The notes: generated by a model from the letters alone, not told the origin. A stretch of DNA of 27,189 nucleotides from Actinomycetota bacterium (GCA_947475125.1 CANJMX010000004.1:1-27189), one strand, 5' to 3'; shown: positions 1 to 9,207, counted from the stretch's first letter. Numbers and translations are program-made.

Positions 1-2538
1 GAGGGCTTCCTCCGCTACTTCGAGCGCGAGGGGCATCTCCGGATCCCCTCCGCTTCGCTCGTCCCATTTGAGGACGACCCATCAGTGCTGCTCACCATCG
101 CGGGGATGCAGCCCCTCAAGTCGTACTTCCTCGGCATGTCGGAGCCGCCCGCGGCACGCATGACCAGCGCGCAGAAGTGCTTCCGAACTCTCGACATCGA
201 CCAGGTGGGGCGTACCGCCCGGCACCTGACGTTCTTCGAGATGCTCGGCAACTTCTCCATTGGCGACTACTTCAAGGACGACGCCATCCGCTTCGGCTTC
301 GAGCTCAGCACCGAGGTGCTGGGCTTTGATCCCGAGCAGATCTGGATCACCGTGTTCGAAGGCATGGATGGCGTGCCGGCCGACGACGAGGCGCTTGAGC
401 GCTGGGTCGAACTGGGTATTCCCCGCGACCGCATTCAGCGTCTGGGCGAGGCCGATAACTTCTGGAAGGCCGGGCCCACTGGCCCGTGTGGTCCCAATAC
501 CGAGCTCTATCTGGACCGCGGACCGTCGTTCGGCCCCGAGGGTGGACCCGTGACGGGCACCGATCGGTTCCTCGAGTTCTGGAACCTGGTCTTCATGCAG
601 TACGACCGCTCCGAGGACGGCACGCTCACCACCCTGCCCGCGAAGAACATCGACACCGGCGCAGGCCTTGAGCGCCTTGCGGCGATTCTCCAGGACAAGC
701 AGACGGTGTTCGAGACCGACGGCTTCCGCCCACTCATCGCGTGGGCCGAGCAGGCCTCTGGGCGTACCTACAACACAGATCCACGTGTGGATCGCGCCAT
801 GCGCGTGCTGGCTGACCATGGCCGGGCGATGACGTTCCTCGCATCCGATGGCGTGCGCCCGGGCAATGAGGGCCGCGACTACGTTCTTCGCCGCATCATC
901 CGACGTGCCGTCAGCGAGGGTGCATATCTGGGACTGGAGCCCGCCCGCGTTGTGGGCCTCGTGCAGGCAGTGGCCGACGGCTACGGCGACGCCTACCCGG
1001 AGATCGCCAGCGAGCGCTCCACGGTGGAGGATGTCATCGGCGCCGAGGCGGAGCAGTTTGCGCGCACACTTGAGCAAGGCACCAAGTTGCTCGGTGAGGT
1101 GCTCGACCGCTCGCGAGCGGCTGGTGTCATCGCCGGCGACGATGCATTTCGCCTGCACGACACCTTCGGATTTCCGCTCGACCTCACACGCGACGCTGCC
1201 GAGGAGCACAGCCTGCAGGTTGACGAGGAGGGCTTTGGCCGCCTCATGACCGAGCAGCGCGATCGCGCACGCGCGGCCGGCAAGAAGGGCGGCGGCGCCG
1301 ACCGTGCCCGTGCCGAATCGCTCGCGCAGTCGTCGGCAGCCACCGAGTTCGTGGGGTACGACCACCTGGAAGTGGTCACCCGCATCACCGCCATCGCCAC
1401 CACCGCGGGGGATGAAGCCCTCGCCAAGATCGAGCAGTCGCCCTTTTATGCCGAGGGCGGCGGCCAGGTCTCCGACCACGGGGTGCTTGTGGGCAACGGC
1501 GGCAGCGCCGAGGTCATCGACGTACTGCGGCTCGGCGATGACCAGGTGCTGCGCCTCAGGATCACTGGCGATCTTCCCGTGGGCGCTGAGGTCACGGCGA
1601 CAGTGGACAGCGCCCGGCGCCACGCCACGCAGGCAAATCACACAGCGACACACGTGCTCAACTGGGCGCTTCGCGGCGCACTTGGAGATGGCGTGCGCCA
1701 GGCCGGCTCGTATGTGGGCCCCGACAAGCTGCGCTTCGACTTCTCGCACCGTGGACGTATCGAGCCCGACGTGCTCGAGGAGATCGAGCGGAGCGTGAAC
1801 GCACGGGTTGAGGAGGACACCGCGGTTCGCGCCGAGGTGATGGCCCGCGCGGATGCCGATGACCTCGGTGCCGTGGGCCTGTTTGAGGAGAAGTACGGCG
1901 AATACGTACGCGTGGTGCAGGCCGGAGACTTCTCGAAGGAGCTTTGCGGCGGAACCCACGTGTCGCGCACGGGGGAGATCGGCCCGCTCGTCATCGTGTC
2001 GGAGGGCAGCACCGGCGCGGCCACCCGTCGCATCGAGGCGGTCACCGGGCTCGCTGCACTCGACCACCTGCGTGGTCGCGCGAAGGCCCTTGAGGCTGAG
2101 GTCGAGGCCCGTGACGAGCGCATCCGGCGCCTTGAGGCCGATCTGAAGAAGTCCCGATCGGGCCGCGTGGATGTCGCAGGGCTTGCCGCCGGCGCAGAGC
2201 GCATCGGTGATGTCTCCGTGCTGGCCATCGAGATCGAGGCCTCCGACATGGAAGAACTTCTTTCCATCACCGATCGTGTGAAGCAGTCGGTCGGCACCGG
2301 CGCGGCGCTGGTGCTGGGGGCTGTGGCAGATGGCAAGGCCCTGCTGGTGGCCAACTTCGACGACGCCGCAATCGCCGCGGGAATGTCGGCGGCCGATGTC
2401 ATGCGTGAAATTGCCCCGATCGTGGGCGGAGGCGGTGGCGGCAAGCCGGGCATGGCCCGGGCGGGCGGCAAGGACCCGTCGAAGATGGCCGAGGCCATGA
2501 CACGCGCGTCCGAGTTGCTCAGGTCAGCAGCCGGGTGA
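1..2538 (+). CDS. alaS: Alanyl-tRNA synthetase, 5'-truncated by the window edge
   Basis: Charges tRNA-Ala with alanine in the cytoplasm and hydrolyses mischarged Ser/Gly-tRNA-Ala. The reading frame is open from base 1, and its first residues (EGFLRYFEREGH, then PSASLVP and TIAGMQ) match the class II AlaRS N-terminus, so only about 10-20 residues lie upstream. The ATG at 85 is internal and is not the start. The catalytic core is followed by the editing domain with HTATH (His codons 1639-1641 and 1651-1653) and CGGTH (1945-1959), which form its zinc site. A coiled-coil linker near 2080-2150 leads to the C-Ala domain with the glycine-rich GGGGGGKPGMARAGG stretch at about 2430-2470. About 845 residues are visible, near the usual 870-900. 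The stop TGA overlaps the GTG start of ruvX, so the two are translationally coupled. Identity is certain. Confidence 0.97.
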   Translation, partial: EGFLRYFEREGHLRIPSASLVPFEDDPSVLLTIAGMQPLKSYFLGMSEPPAARMTSAQKCFRTLDIDQVGRTARHLTFFEMLGNFSIGDYFKDDAIRFGFELSTEVLGFDPEQIWITVFEGMDGVPADDEALERWVELGIPRDRIQRLGEADNFWKAGPTGPCGPNTELYLDRGPSFGPEGGPVTGTDRFLEFWNLVFMQYDRSEDGTLTTLPAKNIDTGAGLERLAAILQDKQTVFETDGFRPLIAWAEQASGRTYNTDPRVDRAMRVLADHGRAMTFLASDGVRPGNEGRDYVLRRIIRRAVSEGAYLGLEPARVVGLVQAVADGYGDAYPEIASERSTVEDVIGAEAEQFARTLEQGTKLLGEVLDRSRAAGVIAGDDAFRLHDTFGFPLDLTRDAAEEHSLQVDEEGFGRLMTEQRDRARAAGKKGGGADRARAESLAQSSAATEFVGYDHLEVVTRITAIATTAGDEALAKIEQSPFYAEGGGQVSDHGVLVGNGGSAEVIDVLRLGDDQVLRLRITGDLPVGAEVTATVDSARRHATQANHTATHVLNWALRGALGDGVRQAGSYVGPDKLRFDFSHRGRIEPDVLEEIERSVNARVEEDTAVRAEVMARADADDLGAVGLFEEKYGEYVRVVQAGDFSKELCGGTHVSRTGEIGPLVIVSEGSTGAATRRIEAVTGLAALDHLRGRAKALEAEVEARDERIRRLEADLKKSRSGRVDVAGLAAGAERIGDVSVLAIEIEASDMEELLSITDRVKQSVGTGAALVLGAVADGKALLVANFDDAAIAAGMSAADVMREIAPIVGGGGGGKPGMARAGGKDPSKMAEAMTRASELLRSAAG

Positions 2539-2939
2539 AGGCCCTCGGGCTCGACCTCGGGCGCGCGCGCACCGGGGTCGCGGTGAGCGATCCCACGGGC
2601 ACGCTCGTGCGTCCGCTTCCGGTCATCCTGCGTATCGACGCCGCCGAGGGTGCCGCTGCCCTCGACGCGGTTATCGCCCATGAGGCACCCGAGGTCATCG
2701 TCATTGGGGAGCCGCTCCTGATGTCGGGCGAGCGCGGGGAGCAGGCGCACCACTCGTCATCATTCGCCGGTCGTCTGCGCGCGCGTGTTGATGCCCGTGT
2801 GGTGCTCACCGACGAGCGGCTGACCACCGCCGAAGCCGAGCGGCTGCGGCGTGAGGGAGGGGCCACGGCCGATCTGGACAGCGTGGCGGCGTGCGTCATC
2901 CTCGAGTCGTGGCTACGCGCACAGGCGCCGCCATCATGA
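2535..2939 (+). CDS. ruvX: RuvX/YqgF family RNase H-fold nuclease (16S rRNA 5'-processing factor)
   Basis: A 134-residue protein of the YqgF/RuvX family, which processes the 5' end of pre-16S rRNA and is also described as a Holliday-junction resolvase-like nuclease. The N-terminal LDLGRARTGVAVSD carries the first catalytic Asp; VIGEPL supplies the conserved Glu and VVLTDERLTT the later acidic residue before the C-terminal DSVAA helix. Length is normal for the family (about 135-150). The GTG start at 2535 lies inside the alaS stop (GTGA), and its own TGA overlaps the mltG ATG (ATGA). The alaS-ruvX-mltG order is typical of Gram-positive bacteria and supports the assignment. Confidence 0.94.
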   Translation: MKALGLDLGRARTGVAVSDPTGTLVRPLPVILRIDAAEGAAALDAVIAHEAPEVIVIGEPLLMSGERGEQAHHSSSFAGRLRARVDARVVLTDERLTTAEAERLRREGGATADLDSVAACVILESWLRAQAPPS

Positions 2940-3790
2940 GTTCCGCGCCGCCGCCGGGACGTCGCAAGCGGCCCCAGCGCGCCACACCCGCGGGCCGGCG
3001 GGTCTCGATGGTGCTCATCCCCATCATGGCGATCGTGGTTGCCATCATCGCGGTGGTGGCCCTCACCCGGGGCGGCGGGGATGCCCCGGTGGCCACCGCT
3101 CCCACGACGACCGACGTGCTGCTCGTTGAAGGACTCAGGCGCACCGAGATGGCAGACGTGGTGCAGGCGAAGACTGGGATCCCGGCCGCGCAGTACATCG
3201 CGGCCACCGACCCGTCGAAGGTGGGGCAGACCCTCGCGGGTACCAAGAAGCCCACATCGCTTGAGGGCTTTCTCTTTCCGGCCACGTACCCGGTCGATCC
3301 GAAGAAGCCCGTCAGCGATCTCGTCAACTACCAGTTGCGCACCTATTCCCAGCGCACCGCCGGCATCAACTACGCCTACGCGAAGAAGCACAACCTCACC
3401 AAGTACGACGTGCTCATCATGGCGTCCATCGTCGAGCGCGAGGCCAGTAACCAACGCGACCGGCGCATCATCGCGGGCGTGTTCTACAACCGGCTCAAAC
3501 TGGGCATGCGAATCGACAGCGACGTCACGGTGCATTACGCGCTCGGGTCGTGGTCGAAGGAGTTGACGAGGGCCGACCTGAACATGGCCTCTCCCTACAA
3601 CACGCGTCGTTACCACGGGTTGCCTCCTGGCCCCATCTGCAATCCGGGGCTGGGCGCCATCGATGCCGCCGCCAATCCGGTGCGTACGCCGTACCTGTAC
3701 TTCGTGGCCAGCACGAGCGGAAAGGTCTTCTACGCGAAGACCGGCGCGGAGTTCCAGCAGGCCATCGCGAAGGCGAAGGCGAACGGGTGA
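2936..3790 (+). CDS. mltG: Endolytic murein transglycosylase MltG (YceG-like), short N-terminal region
   Basis: Membrane-anchored lytic transglycosylase that cuts nascent peptidoglycan and limits glycan strand length. From the ATG at 2936 (ATGA overlap with ruvX) the protein has 284 residues: a basic N-terminus, one transmembrane segment at about residues 23-44, a short Ala/Pro/Thr linker and the YceG domain. The signature ASIVEREA holds the likely catalytic Glu167, followed by GVFYNRL, SDVTVHYAL and GLPPGPICNPG. At 284 residues it is shorter than typical MltG (about 340): the LysM-like subdomain usually found between the membrane anchor and the catalytic domain is reduced to a stub around LLVEGLRRTEMADVV. 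An ATG at 2891 is in frame but would overlap ruvX by about 50 nt, so it was rejected. Confidence 0.93.
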   Translation: MSSAPPPGRRKRPQRATPAGRRVSMVLIPIMAIVVAIIAVVALTRGGGDAPVATAPTTTDVLLVEGLRRTEMADVVQAKTGIPAAQYIAATDPSKVGQTLAGTKKPTSLEGFLFPATYPVDPKKPVSDLVNYQLRTYSQRTAGINYAYAKKHNLTKYDVLIMASIVEREASNQRDRRIIAGVFYNRLKLGMRIDSDVTVHYALGSWSKELTRADLNMASPYNTRRYHGLPPGPICNPGLGAIDAAANPVRTPYLYFVASTSGKVFYAKTGAEFQQAIAKAKANG

Positions 3791-4620
3791 GCATGCAATC
3801 GCCCTGGCCAACGTCGAGCACGCGGTTCGCGGGTGTGATCGGCTGGCCGGTGGACCACTCGCTGTCGCCCTCCATGCACAACGCCGCGTTCCGTGCGCTG
3901 GATCTCGATTGGGCCTACCTGGCATTCCCCATCCATCCGGATCGGGTTGCGGATGCCGTGCGCGGGCTCTTTGCGGCGGGCTGCTCGGGCCTCAACGTGA
4001 CCATCCCGCACAAGCAGGCAGTGATCGACTGCTGCTCATCGGTCAGTCTGGCCGTGGAGGCCATCGGCGCGGCCAACACGCTCATCCCGGATGGCGACGG
4101 CGGTATGACCGGCGACAACACCGACGCCGAGGGGTTTCTGCGCGCGCTCGACGAAGCCGCGCCACTCGACCTTGACGGCGCCGAGGTGCTCATGATCGGT
4201 GCGGGTGGCGCCGCCAGGGCTGTCGCGTTCGCGCTACGGGGGCGCGGGGCCCACCTGCGGGTGGCCAATCGCACCGAAGAGAAGGCCGCCGCGCTCGGTG
4301 AGGTCGTTCCGTTTACCCGGGAGGCCATGGAGGACGCCGCGGCATCGGCAGCGCTGGTCGTCAACACGACGAGCCTCGGCATGGGCAGTGATGTGATTCC
4401 TGCCGATCTGCCGCTCGACTCACTTGGGCCGTCCACGGTGGCGTACGACCTCGTGTATCGGTCCGAGCCCACACCGTGGCTTGTTGCCGCCGCTGGGCAG
4501 GGCGCACGGGTTGTTGACGGGGCGGGGATGCTGCTTCATCAGGGCGCCGCGGCATTTCGCCAATGGACCGGCGTGGAGCCGCCGCTCGATGCCATGCGGG
4601 CGGGGCTTCGGTCGCGCTAA
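3787..4620 (+). CDS. aroE: Shikimate dehydrogenase
   Basis: Reduces 3-dehydroshikimate to shikimate with NADPH in aromatic amino acid synthesis. The N-terminal substrate domain has GVIGWPVDHSLSPSMHN (residues 17-32) and GLNVTIPHK with the catalytic Lys76; Asp113 in DNTDAEGF is its partner. The Rossmann domain shows GAGGAARAVAF (138-148) and the NADP-selecting NRT (161-163). The C-terminal DGAGMLLHQGAAAF is also typical. Two starts are possible: GTG at 3787, which forms a GTGA overlap with mltG and has AAGG 7 nt upstream, or ATG at 3793. I prefer 3787 because the same coupling is used upstream. The gene closes the alaS operon; the usual actinobacterial followers aroC and aroK are not here. Confidence 0.93.
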   Translation: MSMQSPWPTSSTRFAGVIGWPVDHSLSPSMHNAAFRALDLDWAYLAFPIHPDRVADAVRGLFAAGCSGLNVTIPHKQAVIDCCSSVSLAVEAIGAANTLIPDGDGGMTGDNTDAEGFLRALDEAAPLDLDGAEVLMIGAGGAARAVAFALRGRGAHLRVANRTEEKAAALGEVVPFTREAMEDAAASAALVVNTTSLGMGSDVIPADLPLDSLGPSTVAYDLVYRSEPTPWLVAAAGQGARVVDGAGMLLHQGAAAFRQWTGVEPPLDAMRAGLRSR

Positions 4621-4674
4621 GCCGTCCGGGTGGGGGCCTAGCGTGACGTGTCCTCCGCGATGCGGGGCGACACC

Positions 4675-5799
4675 ATGACCACCTTCATCCACACCGCCGA
4701 CTGGCACCTGGGAATGACCCGGCGATATCTCTCGCCGGACACTCAGGCGCGCTATTCGGAGGCCCGCATCGACGCCGTGCGCGAGATGGCGCGCCTCGCC
4801 GATTCGCAGGGCGCAGAGTTCGTGGTGGCCTGCGGTGACCTCTTCGACTCAAATCACGTGGATCGTCAGGTGGTTTCCCGCGCCGTCGATGCGCTCGGGG
4901 CATTCACGGTGCCGGTCTTCATCCTGCCGGGCAATCACGATCCCCTCGATGCATCGTCGGTGTACCGGTCGTCTGCCTTTGCCGACCGGTGCCCCCCGAA
5001 CGTGCGCATCATTGATTCGGCCGAGCCGGTCACCATCGGCGGAATTGAACTTGTGGGCGCCCCGTGGCATGCGAAGAATCCCGGCCACGATCCGGCAGAA
5101 CGGGCCATGGCGGATCTCGCGAAGGGTCCCACCCGGGTGCTCCTGGCCCACGGGGTCGTGGACGTGCTCTCGCCCGATGCGCACGACGCCTCGGTCATCG
5201 CCATGGAGGGCCTTCGTGAGGCGCTCGACGCCGGGCTTCTGGCCTACGTGGCCCTTGGCGATCGTCACTCGTCCACCGAAGTTGGTGGCGACCAGCGCGT
5301 GCGCTACCCGGGCACGCCGGTGGCCACTGATTACGGCGAGGTGGACCCCGGGCACGCACTCGTGGTGCGCATTGAGGGCACTGAGGTGCAGGTGGAGGCC
5401 CACCGCGTGGGTGCATGGACCTTTGTGCGCAGGGGCGTGCGGCTGGAGTCGCTCGACGATGTGGAGGCCCTCGATGCCTCCCTCACGGCCATCCCCGACA
5501 AGGCGCGCACCATTGTGCGGCTTGATCTGGTGGGGGCCCTTGGCATCGGCGAGGATGCCCGCCTGCAGGCGGTACTGGATGATCACCGCGACGTGCTGGC
5601 GAGTCTCACCGTGTCGGAGCGGGGCAGCGACGTGGTCGTGTTCGTCGAGGAAGGCGACCTGCACAATCTCGGCCTCAAGGGCTACGCGTACGACGCCGGC
5701 GCCGAGCTTGCGGCGCTTGCCGCCGATGAGGGACCGCAGCAGATTGCCGCTCGAGACGCATTGCGCCTGCTCTACCGCCTCGCACGGCACGCCGCATGA
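4675..5799 (+). CDS. Metallophosphoesterase, SbcD/YhaO-like DNA repair exonuclease subunit
   Basis: A 374-residue calcineurin-type phosphoesterase, expected to be the Mn-dependent nuclease partner of the ATPase encoded directly downstream. Motifs in order: TADWHLG (Asp9, His11), CGDLFDSN (Asp55), PGNHDP (Asn87, His88), LLAHGVVD and ALGDRHSS. The last differs from the GHxH form usual in SbcD and is closer to the GDRHS version of YhaO-like proteins. A C-terminal domain of about 140 residues follows. ATG 4675 gives the typical start right before the HTADWH strand; in-frame GTG 4648 and ATG 4660 are less likely. The stop overlaps the next ATG (ATGA), so the two subunits should be made together. 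Confidence 0.88.
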   Translation: MTTFIHTADWHLGMTRRYLSPDTQARYSEARIDAVREMARLADSQGAEFVVACGDLFDSNHVDRQVVSRAVDALGAFTVPVFILPGNHDPLDASSVYRSSAFADRCPPNVRIIDSAEPVTIGGIELVGAPWHAKNPGHDPAERAMADLAKGPTRVLLAHGVVDVLSPDAHDASVIAMEGLREALDAGLLAYVALGDRHSSTEVGGDQRVRYPGTPVATDYGEVDPGHALVVRIEGTEVQVEAHRVGAWTFVRRGVRLESLDDVEALDASLTAIPDKARTIVRLDLVGALGIGEDARLQAVLDDHRDVLASLTVSERGSDVVVFVEEGDLHNLGLKGYAYDAGAELAALAADEGPQQIAARDALRLLYRLARHAA

Positions 5800-8462
5800 G
5801 GATCCATCGCATCTCGCTGCGCGACTTCCGGGGGGTCACTGCAGCCGACGTCGAGTTCGCCACCGACGGTGTCACCATCGTCCAGGGGCCCAACGAGGTG
5901 GGCAAGTCAAGCCTCGCCGACGCCCTCGACATGCTCATCGCCGACCCCGATTCGTCATCGAAGTCGCGGGTCAAAGCCGCCCAGCCGGTCGGGCGCGACG
6001 TGGGGCCGTGGGTGGAGGCCGACATTCAGTGCGGCCCATACCGCCTCACGTACTCAAAGCGCTGGGTGCGCGGCGCCGGTACGGAACTCCTCATCGAGTC
6101 ACCGGTCCGCGAACAACTGCAGGGGCGGGCGGCTCATGATCGTGTGACGGCGATCATCGCTGAGACCATGGACGCGAACCTCTTCGCGGCCCTGCGGCAC
6201 CAGCAAGGTGTTCCCCTTGGTCAGGCCGACCTCGCCGGCAGCGACTCGCTCATGCAGGCGCTCGATGCAGCAGCGGGTTCGGGCGGCGAATCCGCTGAGC
6301 CCGGCGGTGCGCTCATCGACGCCATCGATCGGGAGCGCCAGATCTGGAGCACCCCGACCGGGGAGCCGAACAAGGCGCGCAAGGATGTGCGTGAGGTTGC
6401 CGCGGCAGCCCGGGTCGCGCTTGACGACGCCGAGGAGGCTCTGCAATCGCTCGAGGGGCGCGTTGATCAGTTCCGGCGCCTCGATGGGGAGTTGACCCGC
6501 AGCATGGAGCGGGAGCCGGAGCTGCGTGGCATCGTCACCGGCCTTGAGGCTGAGGTGCAGGCGGTGTCGGCCAGGGAGTCGGGTCTGCACGACCTGCGTC
6601 TGGCTGCGGAGCAGGCCATGGGTCCCTCCCGCGAGGCCGCCGCCGCCGTCAGTGCGAGGTCGGCCCTCACGGTGCTCGTGAAAGCCGCCGAGGACGAGGT
6701 GTGGATGATCACTGCCGAGGGCGAGCGGGCCGCCTCCCGTCTTGAGGCGGCCATTGCGGCGCGTACTGAGGCCGCCGCCCGACTCGCCGCCGCTCTCGAC
6801 GCCCGGGCGGATGCTGAGCGTGCCTTCGGCGTGGCGGCTGCTGATGCCCAGCACCTTCGTGATGCATTCGACCTCGGGTTTCTGCGTGATCGTCGCGGTC
6901 GCGTGGCCGAGGCGGAGGTGGTTATCGCCGAGGGTGAGGGGTTCCTGGCGGGGTGCGCACTCGACGCCTCCCTGCTGGAGCGCATTGAGAAGGCCGTGGT
7001 CGATGAGGCGGGCGCACGGGGCAGGTGCGAGGCGGCGGGTGCGGCCCTGCACATCACTGCGGAGTCGGCGCAGCAACTTGAGGTTGGAGGGGTGGTGCAG
7101 CCGATCGCTGCGGGCGAGACACTCGCGCTCCCGGTCGGAGCTGGCGACGCGTTGATCATCACCGGGGTGGCCCGGATCTCGCTGGAGGGGCATGGTGATG
7201 TGGTGGCCGCCGCCGCCGAGGCGCGGATGCACCTCGATTCGCTCCTGGCTGAGGCGGGCGTGCAGCCTGCCGATGGCGAGTCGGCGGCGCGCGAACTGGA
7301 CCGGCAGCGACGAGATGCCGAGGCCAACGTGAAGGCGGCGCGTGAATCCCGGGGAACGGCCCTGAACGACCTGACCCTTGATGAGATGGACGACAAGATC
7401 ACGCGTGCCGAGGGCAGGGTGACGGCATATGTCCGTGATCGCGCCGCCATGCCAGCCGTTCCGGTGGACGCCGATTCGGCGAACGCGGCACGGGCTGCTG
7501 CCGAGGACCTCCGCGACTCCGCCCGACGCGATGAGGACGCAGCGAGGGATACACACCGGCAGGCCGAGACGGCGGTGACCGGCATCGAGGCACAGGCATC
7601 CGAGCGCAAGGGGCACCTCGGCGCGGTGGCACGGCGTCTGGCTGATGCCGGGGGTGATCTGGAGACCGCGCGCGCCGTGCAATCAGACGCGCAGGTGCAT
7701 GCCGCCGCTGCGGAGGCGCGCGCAGCGGCCGATGACGCGCGCGCCGCTCTGCAGGCCGAGGAATCGGCACTGGGCGAGGCCGGCCCGGCGTCGCTTCGTG
7801 CGCGGCTTGCCAACTCCCGTGACGCCGTCGATCGCCTGCTGCGCGACCGCAACGAGGTCACGCTTCTTGCCGCACGGCTGAAGGGTGAGATCTCCCAGCA
7901 GGGGGATGAGGGCCTCGCCGACCGGGTGGCCCGTGCCGGGGAGGCCGCCGAGATTGCCGAGGGCGCGCGCGACCGGGCCGAACGTCACGCCGCCGCCGCC
8001 GATCTGCTGCACGACACCATGATCCGCCACCGCGACATTGCGCAGCGGGCCTACGTTGCGCCATTCCGTGAGGCCGTTGAGCGATTCGGCCGGTTGGTAT
8101 TTGGTGCGGGCACCGAGATGGAGGTGGACCACACCACCTTGCAGGTGGTGAGCCGAACGCGCGAGGGCGTGACCGTGCCCGTTGACGCCCTGTCTGGCGG
8201 CGCGCGCGAGCAGATGGCGCTCATCGGCCGCCTGGCCGCTGCATCGCTGGTGGCACCGGCGGCTGACGGCGGCGCACCGGTCATTATTGACGATGCGCTG
8301 GGGTACTCCGATGCCGGCCGTCTGGAGGGGCTCGGTGCGGCGCTCGCCGAGGCGGGGAAGACGTGTCAGGTCATCGTGCTCACCTGCATGCCCGAGCGGT
8401 ATGCAGGTATTGGTTCGGCCCGCACGGTGCGCCTGGATCGCACCGTGCCTGGGGAGGCGTGA
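5796..8462 (+). CDS. AAA/SMC-type coiled-coil ATPase, SbcC/YhaN-like
   Basis: An 888-residue ABC-type ATPase of the Rad50/SbcC superfamily, probably the DNA-binding motor of a two-subunit nuclease with the upstream phosphoesterase. The N-terminal RDFRGV strand and Walker A GPNEVGKSS (31-39) and the C-terminal signature LSGGAREQ (about 798-805) with Walker B VIIDDALGYSD (about 828-838) form the split ATPase head. Between them are long Ala/Glu/Arg-rich helices typical of coiled coil. No CxxC zinc hook is present. Instead a beta-rich segment at about residues 418-468 (GGVVQPIAAGETLALPVG and following) interrupts the coiled coil near its middle. It is shorter than SbcC (about 1000+). YhaN-like is a better description than SbcC; the exact subfamily is uncertain. 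Confidence 0.87.
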   Translation: MRIHRISLRDFRGVTAADVEFATDGVTIVQGPNEVGKSSLADALDMLIADPDSSSKSRVKAAQPVGRDVGPWVEADIQCGPYRLTYSKRWVRGAGTELLIESPVREQLQGRAAHDRVTAIIAETMDANLFAALRHQQGVPLGQADLAGSDSLMQALDAAAGSGGESAEPGGALIDAIDRERQIWSTPTGEPNKARKDVREVAAAARVALDDAEEALQSLEGRVDQFRRLDGELTRSMEREPELRGIVTGLEAEVQAVSARESGLHDLRLAAEQAMGPSREAAAAVSARSALTVLVKAAEDEVWMITAEGERAASRLEAAIAARTEAAARLAAALDARADAERAFGVAAADAQHLRDAFDLGFLRDRRGRVAEAEVVIAEGEGFLAGCALDASLLERIEKAVVDEAGARGRCEAAGAALHITAESAQQLEVGGVVQPIAAGETLALPVGAGDALIITGVARISLEGHGDVVAAAAEARMHLDSLLAEAGVQPADGESAARELDRQRRDAEANVKAARESRGTALNDLTLDEMDDKITRAEGRVTAYVRDRAAMPAVPVDADSANAARAAAEDLRDSARRDEDAARDTHRQAETAVTGIEAQASERKGHLGAVARRLADAGGDLETARAVQSDAQVHAAAAEARAAADDARAALQAEESALGEAGPASLRARLANSRDAVDRLLRDRNEVTLLAARLKGEISQQGDEGLADRVARAGEAAEIAEGARDRAERHAAAADLLHDTMIRHRDIAQRAYVAPFREAVERFGRLVFGAGTEMEVDHTTLQVVSRTREGVTVPVDALSGGAREQMALIGRLAAASLVAPAADGGAPVIIDDALGYSDAGRLEGLGAALAEAGKTCQVIVLTCMPERYAGIGSARTVRLDRTVPGEA

Positions 8463-9163
8463 GCACACCCGCCTACCGGGGCCTTGGCGACATCATCGTG
8501 ACGGCCCGCCCGTTTGATGAGTACGTCGCCATGTTCGACCTGCGCCCGACCGACCTGAGCGCGGGCCCGGTGCTCGACTGCCCATCCGGTGCGAGCGGCT
8601 TCGCAGCCGGGGCCCGGGCCGTGGCATGCGATGTCACCGCGGTTGATCCCGTGTACGCCGACATGGTCAGCCACGGCGACCTGGTGGCGCGCGCCCGGCA
8701 GGACACGGCGTTCGGCAACCAGTACGTGGCCGATACCCCGGACACGTACGTATGGGGCTTCTTCCGTGATCTTGACGATCACCTGTCCCGACGCATGGCG
8801 GCGGTCGATGCGTTCGACCGGGACCGGCTGGCCAACCCCGATCGCTACGTGGCGGGGTCGTTGCCGCACCTGCCCTTCAGTGACGATGCATTTGACCTGG
8901 TGCTCTCATCGCATCTGCTGTTCGTCTACCCCGACCACTTCGACGCGCAGGCGCATTTGGATGGCGTACTCGAACTTGCGCGGGTGGCATTGGGCGAGGT
9001 GCGCATGTTCCCTCTCGTGGACACCACAACCCGTCCGTGGCCTGGCCTTGAGGATCTGCGCCGCGCCCTCGCGGCGCATGGGCATGGCACAGAAGTCCGC
9101 CACGTTCCCTACGAGTTCATCCGCAACGGTGACGCGATGCTGGTGATCGACGGATCTGGGTGA
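8459..9163 (+). CDS. SAM-dependent methyltransferase-like protein
   Basis: A 234-residue protein with a class I methyltransferase fold. Motif I is PVLDCPSGASGFAAGA followed by the acidic strand-2 end VTAVDPVY; FSDDAFDLVLSSHLLFVYPDHFD corresponds to motifs IV and V of the fold. The N-terminal DIIVTARPFDEYVAMFDL resembles uncharacterised bacterial proteins of this class. Substrate is unknown. The GTG at 8459 overlaps the stop of the ATPase gene (GTGA) and keeps the conserved N-terminal block, so it is preferred over the internal ATG at 8531. A purine-rich GGGGAGG lies just upstream but is too close to be an ideal ribosome site. Its coupling to the repair-like ATPase may simply reflect co-transcription. 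Confidence 0.8.
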   Translation: MSTPAYRGLGDIIVTARPFDEYVAMFDLRPTDLSAGPVLDCPSGASGFAAGARAVACDVTAVDPVYADMVSHGDLVARARQDTAFGNQYVADTPDTYVWGFFRDLDDHLSRRMAAVDAFDRDRLANPDRYVAGSLPHLPFSDDAFDLVLSSHLLFVYPDHFDAQAHLDGVLELARVALGEVRMFPLVDTTTRPWPGLEDLRRALAAHGHGTEVRHVPYEFIRNGDAMLVIDGSG

Positions 9164-9195
9164 CGGTTCGGGCGACGGTTTGATGCGGTCCGATC

Positions 9196-9201
9196 TACGA
9201 T
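9196..9201 (+). promoter_or_regulatory. Putative -10 box for leaderless transcription of the chelatase gene
   Basis: TACGAT fits the actinobacterial -10 pattern TANNNT and ends 6 nt before the ATG at 9208, where a transcript start would fall on the start codon itself. There is no Shine-Dalgarno sequence. No convincing -35 element is seen. The call rests on the same spacing recurring at several other genes in the window. Confidence 0.45.
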
Positions 9202-9207
9202 CCGGCA

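Noticed and set aside
82..2067. Long open frame antisense to alaS (about 660 codons)
   Set aside because: It mirrors the alaS reading frame in GC-rich DNA, has no recognisable motif and lies wholly opposite a certain gene.
6099..7861. Long antisense open frames opposite the coiled-coil ATPase
   Set aside because: Low-complexity Arg/Ser/Ala translations caused by the GC-biased coding strand; no ribosome site or family similarity.
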